Positions 8,999-17,695 of a stretch of 64,000 nucleotides of DNA are shown one piece after another. This DNA is from Shewanella canadensis. Its GTDB lineage: Bacteria; Pseudomonadota; Gammaproteobacteria; Enterobacterales; Shewanellaceae. The DNA is taken from positions 372,001 through 436,000 of the forward strand of contig NZ_RXNU01000004.1 of assembly GCF_003966225.1 (NCBI RefSeq), in the 5' to 3' direction. The notes under the pieces were generated by a model that saw only the letters and a program-made list of their open reading frames with translations, was not told where the DNA came from and did not search any database. Position numbers and translations under genes: made by a program. Numbering within the stretch: the first letter of the stretch is position 1; every line of letters begins with the position of its first letter.

Positions 8999-9796
8999 CT
9001 AGTGATTAATCACTCTTGGAAAGTCCTCTTCTTCACGAAGAGTAAGTACTTCGACTCCGGTTTTAGTGATCAGCAGTGTGTGTTCCCATTGAGCTGATTT
9101 TTTACCATCTGAGGTCGTTACTGTCCAGTTATCATCTTTATCGAGAATACAAGTATGGCGACCGGCATTGATCATAGGCTCGATAGTGAAGCACATGCCC
9201 GGGCGTAGGACGGTTTTGTCGCTGTTTTTATAATGCATGACTTGAGGCTCTTCGTGGAAACCGGCGCCAATGCCATGACCACAATAATCTTTTACAATGC
9301 TGTATTTTTCAAGACCTGTTTTCTTCGTCTTAATAAATTTCTCAACTATGGTACCGATTTCGCCTAGTTTCATACCTGGACGAACCTTACGGATGCTGGC
9401 ATAGAGGCTCTCTTGAGCGATGCGGCAAAGACGCGTATCTTTAGCGCTGACATCACCAATCAAAAACATCTTCGAAGTGTCACCGTGGTAACCATCTTTG
9501 ATGACCGTGATATCGATATTAAGAATATCGCCATCTTTTAACGCGCGTGAACTTGGGATCCCATGGCAGATCACTTCATTGATTGAAGTACAGATAGACT
9601 TTGGAAAACCGTGATAGTCGAGAGGGGCTGAGGTTGCGCCATGTTCTTCTGTAAATTTAGCGCAGATGTCGTTCAGTTCATCTGTTGTAACACCCACTTT
9701 AACAAAAGGTGCCACCATCTCTAAAACGTCAGCCGCTAATTTGCCAGCTGCACGCATTTTCTCGATCTCTTCTGCACTCTTTATTACTATACTCAT
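8999..9796 (-). CDS. map: methionine aminopeptidase type I
   Basis: Removes the initiator methionine from nascent proteins. Length 265 residues, matching the E. coli enzyme closely. The pita-bread fold metal ligands are recognisable: D in NIDITV, D in YHGDTSKMF, H in GHGIGAGFHEEP and E in FTIEPM and in QWEHTLL. It is divergent from rpsB and shares the 352-bp control region with it, the same arrangement as in E. coli. Its downstream neighbours are glnD and dapD. Confidence 0.97.
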   Translation of the reverse strand: MSIVIKSAEEIEKMRAAGKLAADVLEMVAPFVKVGVTTDELNDICAKFTEEHGATSAPLDYHGFPKSICTSINEVICHGIPSSRALKDGDILNIDITVIKDGYHGDTSKMFLIGDVSAKDTRLCRIAQESLYASIRKVRPGMKLGEIGTIVEKFIKTKKTGLEKYSIVKDYCGHGIGAGFHEEPQVMHYKNSDKTVLRPGMCFTIEPMINAGRHTCILDKDDNWTVTTSDGKKSAQWEHTLLITKTGVEVLTLREEEDFPRVINH

Positions 9797-9867
9797 TTAA
9801 CTGTCTCTCGTGTGTCTTTTCATGGCGATTTCGGCGAGCATATTTTACATCAAAAGAGAGCGAAAAT

Positions 9868-9896
9868 TTGTGTTTGCTCTCTTAATATGGTATAAA
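9868..9896 (+). promoter_or_regulatory. rpsB promoter with stringent-type discriminator
   Basis: TTGTGT (9868-9873) and TATAAA (9891-9896) are separated by 17 bases, and the -10 is followed directly by GCGCGCC. A GC-rich discriminator is characteristic of promoters for ribosomal components that are repressed by ppGpp. The transcript would have a leader of roughly 245 bases before rpsB. Confidence 0.7.
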
Positions 9897-10054
9897 GCGC
9901 GCCGTTATGTTTGACTCTAACCCGTTTTTGGCTGATGCAAGATACTCTCTATTCAATAGGATTCTATTCAATAGGATGGAGATTCAAGCAAAATGCTTAA
10001 GCGGTTAAAGTTAAGATGGCGGCCATTATACATGGCTATTTATTAAATACTAAA

Positions 10055-10140
10055 TCACACACGTTTCGACACATTCTTCGGGGTGCCTACATAGGTCGAA
10101 GATATGGGAAGCGTGGAGGTCTAACCCCCAACAATTTAAG
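10055..10140 (+). promoter_or_regulatory. probable S2-responsive rpsB leader
   Basis: The 5' leader just before rpsB can fold: CTTCG (around 10077) faces CGAAG (around 10098), and GGGGT (10079-10083) faces ACCCC near 10124-10128. In gammaproteobacteria a conserved leader in this position mediates autoregulation of rpsB-tsf by protein S2. The assignment rests on position and base pairing, not on a covariance search. Confidence 0.5.
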
Positions 10141-10148
10141 GTAATAAA

Positions 10149-10877
10149 ATGACTACAGTTTCAATGCGCGACATGCTACAAGCCGGTGTTCACTTCGGTC
10201 ACCAGACTCGTTACTGGAACCCAAAGATGAAGCCTTTCATCTTCGGTGCTCGTAATGGTGTTCACATCATCAACCTAGAGCACACTGTGCCTATGTTCAA
10301 TGAAGCACTTGCTTTCATCAGCAATGTTGCATCAAAGAAAGGTAAAGTTCTTTTCGTTGGTACTAAGCGTGCAGCAAGCGAAGCTATCAAAGAATCTGCT
10401 ATCTCTTGTGAGCAGTTCTATGTCGATCACCGCTGGTTAGGCGGCATGTTGACTAACTGGAAAACAGTTCGTCAATCAATCAAGCGTCTTAAAGACCTTG
10501 AGAGCCAGTCTGTAGACGGTACTTTCGACAAGCTTACTAAGAAAGAGGCGCTAATGCGTACTCGCGAGCTTGAGAAATTAGACAAGTCTCTTGGTGGTAT
10601 CAAGAACATGGGCGGCCTACCTGACGTTATCTTCGTTATCGGTGCTGACCATGAGCATATCGCTATTAAAGAAGCTAACAACTTAGGTATTCCAGTTGTA
10701 GCTATTGTTGATACTAACTCTTCACCAGATGGTATCAACTACATCGTTCCTGGTAACGATGACGCAATGCGTTCTATCCGTTTGTACACTCAATCTGTTG
10801 CTGCCGCTGCTAAAGCTGGCCGTGGTCAAGATCTAGCTGTACAGGCTGAGCAAGACGGTTTCGTCGAAGCTGAATAA
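10149..10877 (+). CDS. rpsB: 30S ribosomal protein S2
   Basis: Primary small-subunit protein, 242 residues, that joins late in 30S assembly and is needed for S1 binding. The N-terminus [25 protein letters not shown] and the central [14 protein letters not shown] are diagnostic. TAAGGTAATAAA provides a ribosome site upstream. Codon use is visibly biased toward highly expressed codons (GGT, CGT, AAC), as expected. It heads the operon with tsf, with a terminator-like hairpin between them. Confidence 0.98.
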   Translation: MTTVSMRDMLQAGVHFGHQTRYWNPKMKPFIFGARNGVHIINLEHTVPMFNEALAFISNVASKKGKVLFVGTKRAASEAIKESAISCEQFYVDHRWLGGMLTNWKTVRQSIKRLKDLESQSVDGTFDKLTKKEALMRTRELEKLDKSLGGIKNMGGLPDVIFVIGADHEHIAIKEANNLGIPVVAIVDTNSSPDGINYIVPGNDDAMRSIRLYTQSVAAAAKAGRGQDLAVQAEQDGFVEAE

Positions 10878-10926
10878 TTTGGTTTGATGCTAAGCATCTC
10901 CAAAATTAACTAAGCGACATGATAGG

Positions 10927-10971
10927 AAAACAGGGGCGCTTTTCACCTTAGGTGGTAACTGCCCCTGTTTT
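10927..10971 (+). terminator. rpsB-tsf intergenic attenuator hairpin
   Basis: AAAACAGGGGC / GCCCCTGTTTT form an 11-bp stem with an inner CACC..GGTG hairpin, followed by ATAT. It resembles a partial terminator that would lower tsf relative to rpsB expression. Confidence 0.7.
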
Positions 10972-11011
10972 ATATCAATTGAATTTTGAATTATCTGTAG
11001 AGGATTTAACA

Positions 11012-11860
11012 ATGGCAATTACTGCTGCCCAAGTTAAAGAACTTCGTGACCGCACTGGCGCTGGCATGATGGATTGTAAGAAAGCATTGACTGAAACTGA
11101 TGGTGACATCGAACTAGCAATTGATAGCATGCGTAAGAGCGGTGCTGCAAAGGCTGCCAAAAAAGCAGGTAACATCGCTGCTGAAGGTACAATCCTGATT
11201 AAGAATGGCGAAGGTTACGCTGCACTTTTAGAAGTTAACTGTCAAACTGACTTCGTTGCAAAAGACGCAAACTTCCTGGCATTTGCAAACGCTGTTCTAG
11301 AGGTTGCTGCTGCATCTAAAGTCACTATCGAAGATTTGAAAGCACAGTTTGAAGAGACGCGTGTTGCACTCGTTACTAAAATCGGTGAAAACATCAACGT
11401 TCGTCGCGTTGAGTACATCGATGGTGCAAACCTTGCTTCTTACCGTCACGGTGAGCGCATCGGTGTAGTTGTTGCTGGTGAAGCTGAAGAAGAGACACTA
11501 AAGCACATTGCAATGCACGTTGCTGCTTCTAAGCCTGAGTTCGTTAACCCTGAAGATGTTCCAGCTGATCTTGTTGAAAAAGAGAAAGCACTTCAGATCG
11601 AAATCGCTATGAACGAAGGCAAGCCTGTAGAGATTGCTGAGAAAATGGTTTTCGGTCGCATGAAGAAGTTCACTGGTGAGATCTCTCTTACTGGTCAAGC
11701 TTACATCATGGAACCTAAGAAAACTGTTGGCGCAATTCTTAAAGAGAAAAAAGCTACGGTATCTAACTTCGTTCGTTTAGAAGTTGGCGAAGGTATCGCG
11801 AAGAAAGAAGAAGATTTTGCTGCTGAAGTAGCTGCACAAATCGCTTCTACTAAGGCTTAA
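11012..11860 (+). CDS. tsf: elongation factor Ts
   Basis: Guanine-nucleotide exchange factor for EF-Tu, 282 residues, one fewer than in E. coli. The start [26 protein letters not shown] is the canonical N-terminal domain, and the core TDFVAKD motif that contacts EF-Tu lies near residues 80-86. The ATG used here is preceded by GAGGA; a longer GTG reading from 10952 would run through the attenuator hairpin and is rejected. A hairpin ending in TCTTATC follows the stop codon. Codon use is strongly biased, as for rpsB. Confidence 0.97.
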   Translation: MAITAAQVKELRDRTGAGMMDCKKALTETDGDIELAIDSMRKSGAAKAAKKAGNIAAEGTILIKNGEGYAALLEVNCQTDFVAKDANFLAFANAVLEVAAASKVTIEDLKAQFEETRVALVTKIGENINVRRVEYIDGANLASYRHGERIGVVVAGEAEEETLKHIAMHVAASKPEFVNPEDVPADLVEKEKALQIEIAMNEGKPVEIAEKMVFGRMKKFTGEISLTGQAYIMEPKKTVGAILKEKKATVSNFVRLEVGEGIAKKEEDFAAEVAAQIASTKA

Positions 11861-11880
11861 TCTCCTTATGTAGCACCCCT

Positions 11881-11906
11881 AAGGCCGTAGCATTTGCTGC
11901 GGTCTT
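11881..11906 (+). terminator. hairpin after tsf
   Basis: AAGGCCGTAGC / GCTGCGGTCTT pair over 11 positions, including one G-T wobble, around an ATTT loop. The trailing T run is poor, so read-through into pyrH is likely. Confidence 0.6.
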
Positions 11907-11949
11907 ATCGTATCTATTTCCCTATCGGCATCAATTCAGGACAATAAAA

Positions 11950-12687
11950 ATGAGCACGAATCCTAAACCTGCATTTCGACGTATTCTTCTAAAGCTTAGT
12001 GGTGAAGCCTTAATGGGCCAAGAAGGCTTTGGTATCGATCCTAAAGTATTAGATCGTATGGCTCAGGAGATTAAAGAACTGGTTGAGCTCGGCATTCAGG
12101 TAGGTGTTGTTATTGGTGGTGGGAACCTATTTCGTGGCGAAGGACTGGCACAAGCTGGCATGAACCGTGTTGTTGGTGACCATATGGGTATGCTTGCAAC
12201 TGTGATGAATGGCCTGGCTATGCGTGATGCTCTGCACCGTGCTTATGTCAATGCTAGACTGATGTCTGCAATTCCTTTGAAGGGCGTGTGTGACGATTAT
12301 AACTGGGCTGAAGCGATTAGCTTATTAAAGTCTGGTCGTGTAGTTATTTTTGCTGCGGGAACGGGTAATCCTTTCTGCACCACAGATTCTGCTGCGTGTC
12401 TGCGTGGTATCGAAATTGAGGCCGAAGTCGTCATTAAAGGAACCAAAGTAGACGGTGTCTATTCAGATGATCCGGTTAAGAACCCAGATGCAGTAAAATA
12501 CGATGAAATGGGTTACGATGAAATTCTCGACAAAGAATTAAAAGTGATGGATCTGGCAGCATTTACTATGGCTAGAGATCACAATATGCCATTATTGGTA
12601 TTTAATATGAATAAACCTGGTGCCCTTCGTCGTGTAATAATGGGTGAGCAGGAAGGTACAATGATCAAGGCTCAACCAGCCGAGTGA
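11950..12687 (+). CDS. pyrH: UMP kinase
   Basis: Phosphorylates UMP to UDP in pyrimidine nucleotide synthesis; a cytoplasmic hexamer of the amino-acid-kinase fold, regulated by GTP and UTP in the family. The 245-residue protein shows [13 protein letters not shown] (phosphate-binding N-terminus, residues 11-23), [11 protein letters not shown], and the [18 protein letters not shown] segment that binds nucleotide. [16 protein letters not shown] closes the fold. It lies between tsf and frr as in most gammaproteobacteria. Confidence 0.97.
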   Translation: MSTNPKPAFRRILLKLSGEALMGQEGFGIDPKVLDRMAQEIKELVELGIQVGVVIGGGNLFRGEGLAQAGMNRVVGDHMGMLATVMNGLAMRDALHRAYVNARLMSAIPLKGVCDDYNWAEAISLLKSGRVVIFAAGTGNPFCTTDSAACLRGIEIEAEVVIKGTKVDGVYSDDPVKNPDAVKYDEMGYDEILDKELKVMDLAAFTMARDHNMPLLVFNMNKPGALRRVIMGEQEGTMIKAQPAE

Positions 12688-12761
12688 TAAAGACTCCGGT
12701 AGCTGAAGCTGAGTGTTCAATAAAAGAATAAGCAATTAGTGAATTAGAAAGGATATTTATC

Positions 12762-13319
12762 GTGATAAACGAAATTAAAAATGATGCAAAATCACGCATG
12801 GAAAAGTGCGTTGAATCCACTAAGACCCAAATGGCTAAAGTTCGTACTGGCCGTGCACACCCAAGCCTATTAGATACAATTAAAGTCTCTTATTACGGTT
12901 CAATGACACCGCTTAAGCAAGTCGGTAATGTATCGATTGAAGATGCACGAACTCTTTCTGTCAATGTTTTCGATAGTACGATGATCAAAGCCGTTGAAAA
13001 GGCAATTATGAGTTCTGACCTTGGACTTAATCCTATGTCTGCTGGTGCAACTATCCGTATTCCACTTCCGGCATTAACGGAAGAGCGCCGTAAAGATCTG
13101 ATTAAAGTCGTACGTGCCGAAGCTGAAAATGGCCGTATCTCTGTGCGTAACGTTCGTCGTGATGCTAACTCAGACGTTAAAGCTCTTGAAAAAGAGAAAG
13201 AGTGTACAGAAGATGATGTTCGTCGTACTGAAGATGACGTTCAGAAATTCACCGATGCTCACATCAAGCAGATCGATGACATATTGACTGCAAAAGAAGC
13301 AGAGTTGATGGAAGTCTAA
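12762..13319 (+). CDS. frr: ribosome recycling factor
   Basis: Splits the post-termination ribosome together with EF-G. The 185-residue length is standard. The helical-bundle signatures [13 protein letters not shown] (residues 26-38) and [18 protein letters not shown] (about 129-146) are present, and [18 protein letters not shown] gives the beta domain. Translation appears to begin at GTG, preceded by GAAAGGA eight bases upstream. An 11-bp hairpin follows and may end a transcription unit before uppS. Confidence 0.97.
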   Translation: MINEIKNDAKSRMEKCVESTKTQMAKVRTGRAHPSLLDTIKVSYYGSMTPLKQVGNVSIEDARTLSVNVFDSTMIKAVEKAIMSSDLGLNPMSAGATIRIPLPALTEERRKDLIKVVRAEAENGRISVRNVRRDANSDVKALEKEKECTEDDVRRTEDDVQKFTDAHIKQIDDILTAKEAELMEV

Positions 13320-13345
13320 TCTAGGACTAAGAAACTAGAGTTCAG

Positions 13346-13374
13346 ACGCCGTGTAGCGGTATACTACACGGCGT
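13346..13374 (+). terminator. hairpin between frr and uppS
   Basis: A perfect 11-bp stem ACGCCGTGTAG / CTACACGGCGT with a 7-base loop is followed by TTGTCTATTTT. It is likely a partial terminator separating the translation genes from the lipid precursor genes. Confidence 0.65.
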
Positions 13375-13399
13375 TTGTCTATTTTAAGGGTTGTAATAG

Positions 13400-14194
13400 A
13401 TGTCAATCGACTCCCAATCTAGTTCAGTATTCACTCCTGAGGAGGTCGCTGAACTTGTGAAACTGTCAACTCCCAAGCACGTAGCCATCATTATGGATGG
13501 AAACGGACGTTGGGCACAGGCACAAGGGAAACCCAGAGTGATGGGGCACCGAGCCGGTGTAAAGGCTGTACGTCGTGTAGTGAGCACTGCCAGAGAGATG
13601 GGAATCGACTCGCTGACACTGTTTGCCTTCTCGAGCGAAAACTGGCGTAGACCCGATAAAGAGGTCACGCTGTTGATGGAACTGTTTTTTACTGTTCTAC
13701 AACGTGAAATTAAGTTACTGCATAAAAATGGTGTAAGGCTAAATATCATCGGGGATATTAGTCGTTTCCCGGAGCGTTTACAGAAACAGATCGCATCGGC
13801 TGAGGCGAAAACTGCCGACAACTCTGAGTTGATTCTTAACGTTGCGGCGAACTATGGAGGCCGTTGGGATATCATGCAGGCGGCTCAAACTTTAGCTAAA
13901 AAGGTCGAGTCTGGTGAAATGAACAGCAGTCAGTTCACCGAAGAGGCGCTAAATGAACATTTATGCATGCAAAATCAGCCTGAAGTTGATTTAATGATCC
14001 GCACTGGCGGTGATTTCCGTATCAGTAATTTTATCTTATGGCAGGCTGCCTATGCCGAGTTGGTATTTACCGATACTTTATGGCCGGACTTTGATGAAAA
14101 TGCGTTCAGGCAGACGGTAGCCACTTTTGCATCTCGTCAGCGTCGTTTTGGCTTAACGGGATGCCAGATCGAATCTATGCAGGCTCAGAAATAA
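13400..14194 (+). CDS. uppS: undecaprenyl diphosphate synthase
   Basis: Cis-prenyltransferase that makes the C55 lipid carrier for peptidoglycan and LPS from farnesyl diphosphate and isopentenyl diphosphate. The catalytic motif IIMDGNGRWA has its essential Asp at residue 33, FAFSSENWRRP follows near residue 80, and the C-terminal DLMIRTGGDFRISNFILWQAAYAE completes the signature; the usual GGxxRxSNFxLWQ form is preserved with F-R-I in place of the more common L-R-I. Length 264 residues, slightly longer than E. coli because of a 24-residue N-terminal lead-in. It precedes cdsA with 18 bases between. Confidence 0.96.
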   Translation: MSIDSQSSSVFTPEEVAELVKLSTPKHVAIIMDGNGRWAQAQGKPRVMGHRAGVKAVRRVVSTAREMGIDSLTLFAFSSENWRRPDKEVTLLMELFFTVLQREIKLLHKNGVRLNIIGDISRFPERLQKQIASAEAKTADNSELILNVAANYGGRWDIMQAAQTLAKKVESGEMNSSQFTEEALNEHLCMQNQPEVDLMIRTGGDFRISNFILWQAAYAELVFTDTLWPDFDENAFRQTVATFASRQRRFGLTGCQIESMQAQK

Positions 14195-14212
14195 TTTTTA
14201 GAGGGATATTTT

Positions 14213-15070
14213 TTGCTAAAACAACGAATAATAACAGCAATCTGGTTAATTCCCTTGGTTTTGGGGGCTATTTTTTGGCTTCCTACGGAATACTTTTCAT
14301 GGGCTTTGATCCCTGTATTCCTGATTGCGGCCAAGGAGTGGGGACAGATAATTGATAAACGCTGTCAAATAACACAATGGAGCTTTACCGTCACCATAGG
14401 TGTATTACTGGTCGGGTTAAATATTTTTGTGCCTACGGATGAGCTTTGGTTTAAAGGGCATCTTCATCCAGTCTACCTTTCGGTTATCTTAATCGGTGCA
14501 ATGTGGTGGGCAATCTCTTTTCTTTTAGTCCTCTCATTTCCGAAGAGTTCGGCGATGTGGCAAAAAAGCCACATGTTCAAGTCGATGTTTGGACAGTTGA
14601 CGCTAATCCCATGCTTTGCCGCATTAATCGCCTTGAAAGGCTTAAGTTCAGAGGCGGCTCCCTATTACGGTGGAACACTCGTCTTTTTGGTTATGCTCGT
14701 CGTTTGGGCGACTGATTCCGGGGCGTATTTTGCGGGGAAAGCATTAGGTAAACACAAGTTGATGCCCAATGTGAGTCCGGCTAAAACCATTGAAGGCTTA
14801 CTGGGTGGTTTGGCAACCAGCATGATTGTTGTTTTCGGTATCATGACAGTTTCTCCCGAACAAGAGCTTGGGCTGGTGGTCGTTGTCACTCTATTCGTCG
14901 CGCTTGTTTCCGCTGTCGGTGACCTTTCCGAGAGTATGTTCAAACGAGTAGCCGGTATTAAAGATTCAGGTACAATTTTACCCGGGCATGGGGGGATACT
15001 CGATCGCATCGATAGTTTAACTGCCGCGCTGCCTGTGTTTACTCTTATCTATATTGCATTTTGGATGTAA
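14213..15070 (+). CDS. cdsA: phosphatidate cytidylyltransferase
   Basis: Makes CDP-diacylglycerol from phosphatidic acid and CTP at the inner membrane, the branch point of phospholipid synthesis. The 285-residue protein has about eight hydrophobic helices and the C-terminal signature from SAVGDLSESMFKR to LPGHGGILDRIDS (about 225-270). Translation starts at TTG behind GAGGGA, the only start that keeps the first helix whole. ispC begins three bases after its stop codon, so the two are very likely co-translated. Confidence 0.95.
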   Translation: MLKQRIITAIWLIPLVLGAIFWLPTEYFSWALIPVFLIAAKEWGQIIDKRCQITQWSFTVTIGVLLVGLNIFVPTDELWFKGHLHPVYLSVILIGAMWWAISFLLVLSFPKSSAMWQKSHMFKSMFGQLTLIPCFAALIALKGLSSEAAPYYGGTLVFLVMLVVWATDSGAYFAGKALGKHKLMPNVSPAKTIEGLLGGLATSMIVVFGIMTVSPEQELGLVVVVTLFVALVSAVGDLSESMFKRVAGIKDSGTILPGHGGILDRIDSLTAALPVFTLIYIAFWM

Positions 15071-15073
15071 CCC

Positions 15074-16261
15074 ATGCAGAGAATGGTAATTTTAGGTGCG
15101 ACAGGTTCTATTGGCTCTAGTACGTTAAGTGTCATAGAAAGCAATCCAGATGCCTACAGTGTGTATGCTTTGGTCGCTAATACCAGTGTCGACAAAATGC
15201 TCGAACTGTGTGAGACACATCGCCCTCAAATTGCTCATATGGTCGATGGACAAGCGGCCAAGTCACTCAAGCAAAGATTACCTACAAGTCTGAATGTTGA
15301 AATCACAACTGGCGAAGATCAACTGGTTGATATCGTCAGTGCAAGTGGTGTAGACAGTGTGATGGCTGCGATTGTGGGCGCAGCGGGTCTAGTGCCTACA
15401 TTAGCGGCGGTTAAAGCCGGCAAACGTGTATTGCTTGCCAATAAAGAATCATTAGTCATGTCTGGTCGACTCTTTATAGATGAGATTAGGCGATCGGGTG
15501 CTCGGGTTCTTCCCGTCGATAGTGAGCACAATGCGATTTATCAGGCTCTTCCAGAGTCTCTGCAGAACAACATAGGTTACTGTGAGCTTGAGAAAGCAGG
15601 TGTTTCTCATATTCTCCTCACTGGATCCGGTGGTCCGTTTTTAACCTCTGAGCTTGCTTCTCTGGCCTCTATGACTCCTGCACAGGCTTGTAAACATCCT
15701 AATTGGTCGATGGGGCGTAAGATCTCTGTCGATTCAGCGACCATGATGAACAAGGGATTAGAGTATATAGAGGCGCGTTGGTTGTTTAATGCAGCCGATG
15801 AGCAGCTTAAAGTCGTTATTCACCCACAGAGTGTTATTCACTCTATGGTGCAGTATTTAGATGGCTCTGTTATAGCTCAGCTTGGTAATCCCGACATGCG
15901 TACGCCTATCGCTCACTGCATGGCGTACCCGCAAAGAATTCAATCCGGAGTTGAACCTTTAGACTTTTTCAAAGTCGGACAGTTAAGCTTCTTAGAACCC
16001 GATTTCAATCGTTTCCCCTGTTTAGCATTGGCTATGGAAGCTTGCAAGCAGGGGCAAGAAGCGACTACGGTTGTCAATGCCGCCAACGAAATATCTGTAC
16101 AGGCATTTTTAGAAAATAAGATTAAGTTTACCGATATTGCTAAAGTGAACGAAGCCTGCTTAAGTCAGGTTGCACCGCAGTCGTTGAACAGTATTGAAGA
16201 TATTATTAGGTTAGATCTTCAATCGCGCACCTATGCTGCAGAATGGGTTAATAAAATTTAA
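15074..16261 (+). CDS. ispC: 1-deoxy-D-xylulose 5-phosphate reductoisomerase
   Basis: Second enzyme of the MEP isoprenoid pathway, NADPH- and metal-dependent. The 395-residue protein begins with the nucleotide-binding [11 protein letters not shown] motif (residues 7-17); the metal-binding [12 protein letters not shown] lies near 150 and the [18 protein letters not shown] substrate-binding region near 222-239. It sits between cdsA and rseP, whereas in E. coli the gene lies between frr and uppS. The gene provides precursors for the UppS product encoded just upstream. Confidence 0.97.
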   Translation: MQRMVILGATGSIGSSTLSVIESNPDAYSVYALVANTSVDKMLELCETHRPQIAHMVDGQAAKSLKQRLPTSLNVEITTGEDQLVDIVSASGVDSVMAAIVGAAGLVPTLAAVKAGKRVLLANKESLVMSGRLFIDEIRRSGARVLPVDSEHNAIYQALPESLQNNIGYCELEKAGVSHILLTGSGGPFLTSELASLASMTPAQACKHPNWSMGRKISVDSATMMNKGLEYIEARWLFNAADEQLKVVIHPQSVIHSMVQYLDGSVIAQLGNPDMRTPIAHCMAYPQRIQSGVEPLDFFKVGQLSFLEPDFNRFPCLALAMEACKQGQEATTVVNAANEISVQAFLENKIKFTDIAKVNEACLSQVAPQSLNSIEDIIRLDLQSRTYAAEWVNKI

Positions 16262-16280
16262 GTAATCTCTGAGGAAGGGA

Positions 16281-17666
16281 ATGATAGATTTTTTATGGAA
16301 CTTGGGTTCCTTTGTCATCGCTTTAGGCATGCTGATCACGGCACACGAATATGGTCACTTTTGGGTCGCCAGGCGTTGTGGCGTTAAAGTCGAACGTTTC
16401 TCTATCGGCTTCGGTAGAGCAATTTGGCGTAAAGTCGGGCAAGATGGCACGGAATATGTGCTTGCCATGATTCCACTCGGTGGTTATGTCAAAATGCTCG
16501 ACGAACGCGTCGAGGAAGTACCTGATGAATTAAAAGACCAAGCGTTTAATCGCAAAAGTGTTTGGAAACGAATCGCAATTGTGGCAGCGGGTCCCTTAGC
16601 CAACTTTATTTTTGCTATCTTTGCCCTCTATTTCATGTATTTAATTGGCGTCCCGTCATTAAAACCAGTTATCGAATCTACTCAGCTTAATACTCCGGCT
16701 GCTCAAATTCAGGTTGATGAGCCTATGCTTATTACCTCTGTTGGCGGTAACACGGTTAGAAACTGGGAAGAGGTGACGTATGCCCTAGTGGGACATATTG
16801 GTGATCCTGAGATTGATATCTCAGTGTCTCCTATGAGTCGTAGCAATGATTATTCTGACACTGAAACCGTATCCAGAGGGACTCACTACACCTTAGATAC
16901 TAAAGCTTGGCAGTTTGACCCTGAAAAGGAATCACCGATAACGTCTCTGGGATTAGGTATATTCAGACCTGAAATCACCCCTACTTTAGGTTTAGTCTCC
17001 CCTGATGGTGCAGCAGCTGCGGCTGGCATTGAGGTTGGAGATACCTTAGTTGCGCTCAACGGCGAACCTTATGGCGAGTGGGATGATTTTGTCTATACGA
17101 TTAAGTCTTCACCTAACCAAGCCGTACAGGTCACAGTAAGACGAGATGGTGAGCAATTACAGTATAAAGTGATACCTCAGGCGCGTGAAAACGCTCTAGG
17201 GGAAATGGAGGGGGTGATTGGTGTTGCTCCTACTCAGGCCGAATGGCCGGAGAATATGCAACTACAGCTAGAGTATGGTTTCATTGAGTCATTCGGCGTT
17301 GCAGCAGATAAAACATGGCAACTTGTCGTCGTCAGCATTAAGATGATTGGCAAGTTGGTTACCGGCGATGTGTCGGTGAAGAATTTAAGTGGACCAATAT
17401 CGATTGCACAAGGTGCAGGAAGTAGTGCTAACTATGGTTTGGTTTACTTTTTAGGTTTCCTCGCATTGATCAGCGTAAACTTAGGCATTATTAATTTACT
17501 GCCTTTGCCGGTGCTCGATGGAGGACACTTGTTATATTACTTCGTTGAAGTGATCACAGGCAGGCCTGTACCCGAGAAGATACAGGAAATTGGATTCAGA
17601 TTTGGGGCAGCTATGCTGCTAATGTTGATGAGCATAGCGCTTTTCAACGATTTCTCCCGACTCTGA
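16281..17666 (+). CDS. rseP: site-2 intramembrane protease RseP
   Basis: Inner-membrane zinc protease that cuts anti-sigma factor RseA after DegS, releasing sigma E when outer-membrane assembly is stressed. The metal-binding HEYGH motif spans residues 22-26 within the first helix, and the third ligand is in the LPVLDGGHLL segment near residue 410. Two PDZ domains are in the periplasmic middle (about 110-220 and 225-315). Length 461 residues. Its position directly before bamA is the conserved arrangement and fits its role in monitoring barrel assembly. Confidence 0.96.
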   Translation: MIDFLWNLGSFVIALGMLITAHEYGHFWVARRCGVKVERFSIGFGRAIWRKVGQDGTEYVLAMIPLGGYVKMLDERVEEVPDELKDQAFNRKSVWKRIAIVAAGPLANFIFAIFALYFMYLIGVPSLKPVIESTQLNTPAAQIQVDEPMLITSVGGNTVRNWEEVTYALVGHIGDPEIDISVSPMSRSNDYSDTETVSRGTHYTLDTKAWQFDPEKESPITSLGLGIFRPEITPTLGLVSPDGAAAAAGIEVGDTLVALNGEPYGEWDDFVYTIKSSPNQAVQVTVRRDGEQLQYKVIPQARENALGEMEGVIGVAPTQAEWPENMQLQLEYGFIESFGVAADKTWQLVVVSIKMIGKLVTGDVSVKNLSGPISIAQGAGSSANYGLVYFLGFLALISVNLGIINLLPLPVLDGGHLLYYFVEVITGRPVPEKIQEIGFRFGAAMLLMLMSIALFNDFSRL

Positions 17667-17695
17667 GCAAGACACACACATAACTAGAAGCGTCT

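Noticed and set aside
9911..9946. Alternative rpsB promoter TTGACT ... GATACT
   Set aside because: Spacing of 24 bases is too long; the upstream TTGTGT-17-TATAAA pair with a GCGCGCC discriminator is far better.
13449..13480. Sigma-E type promoter (GAACTT) near the start of uppS
   Set aside because: The -10 partner (TCTGA or similar) at the right spacing is missing.
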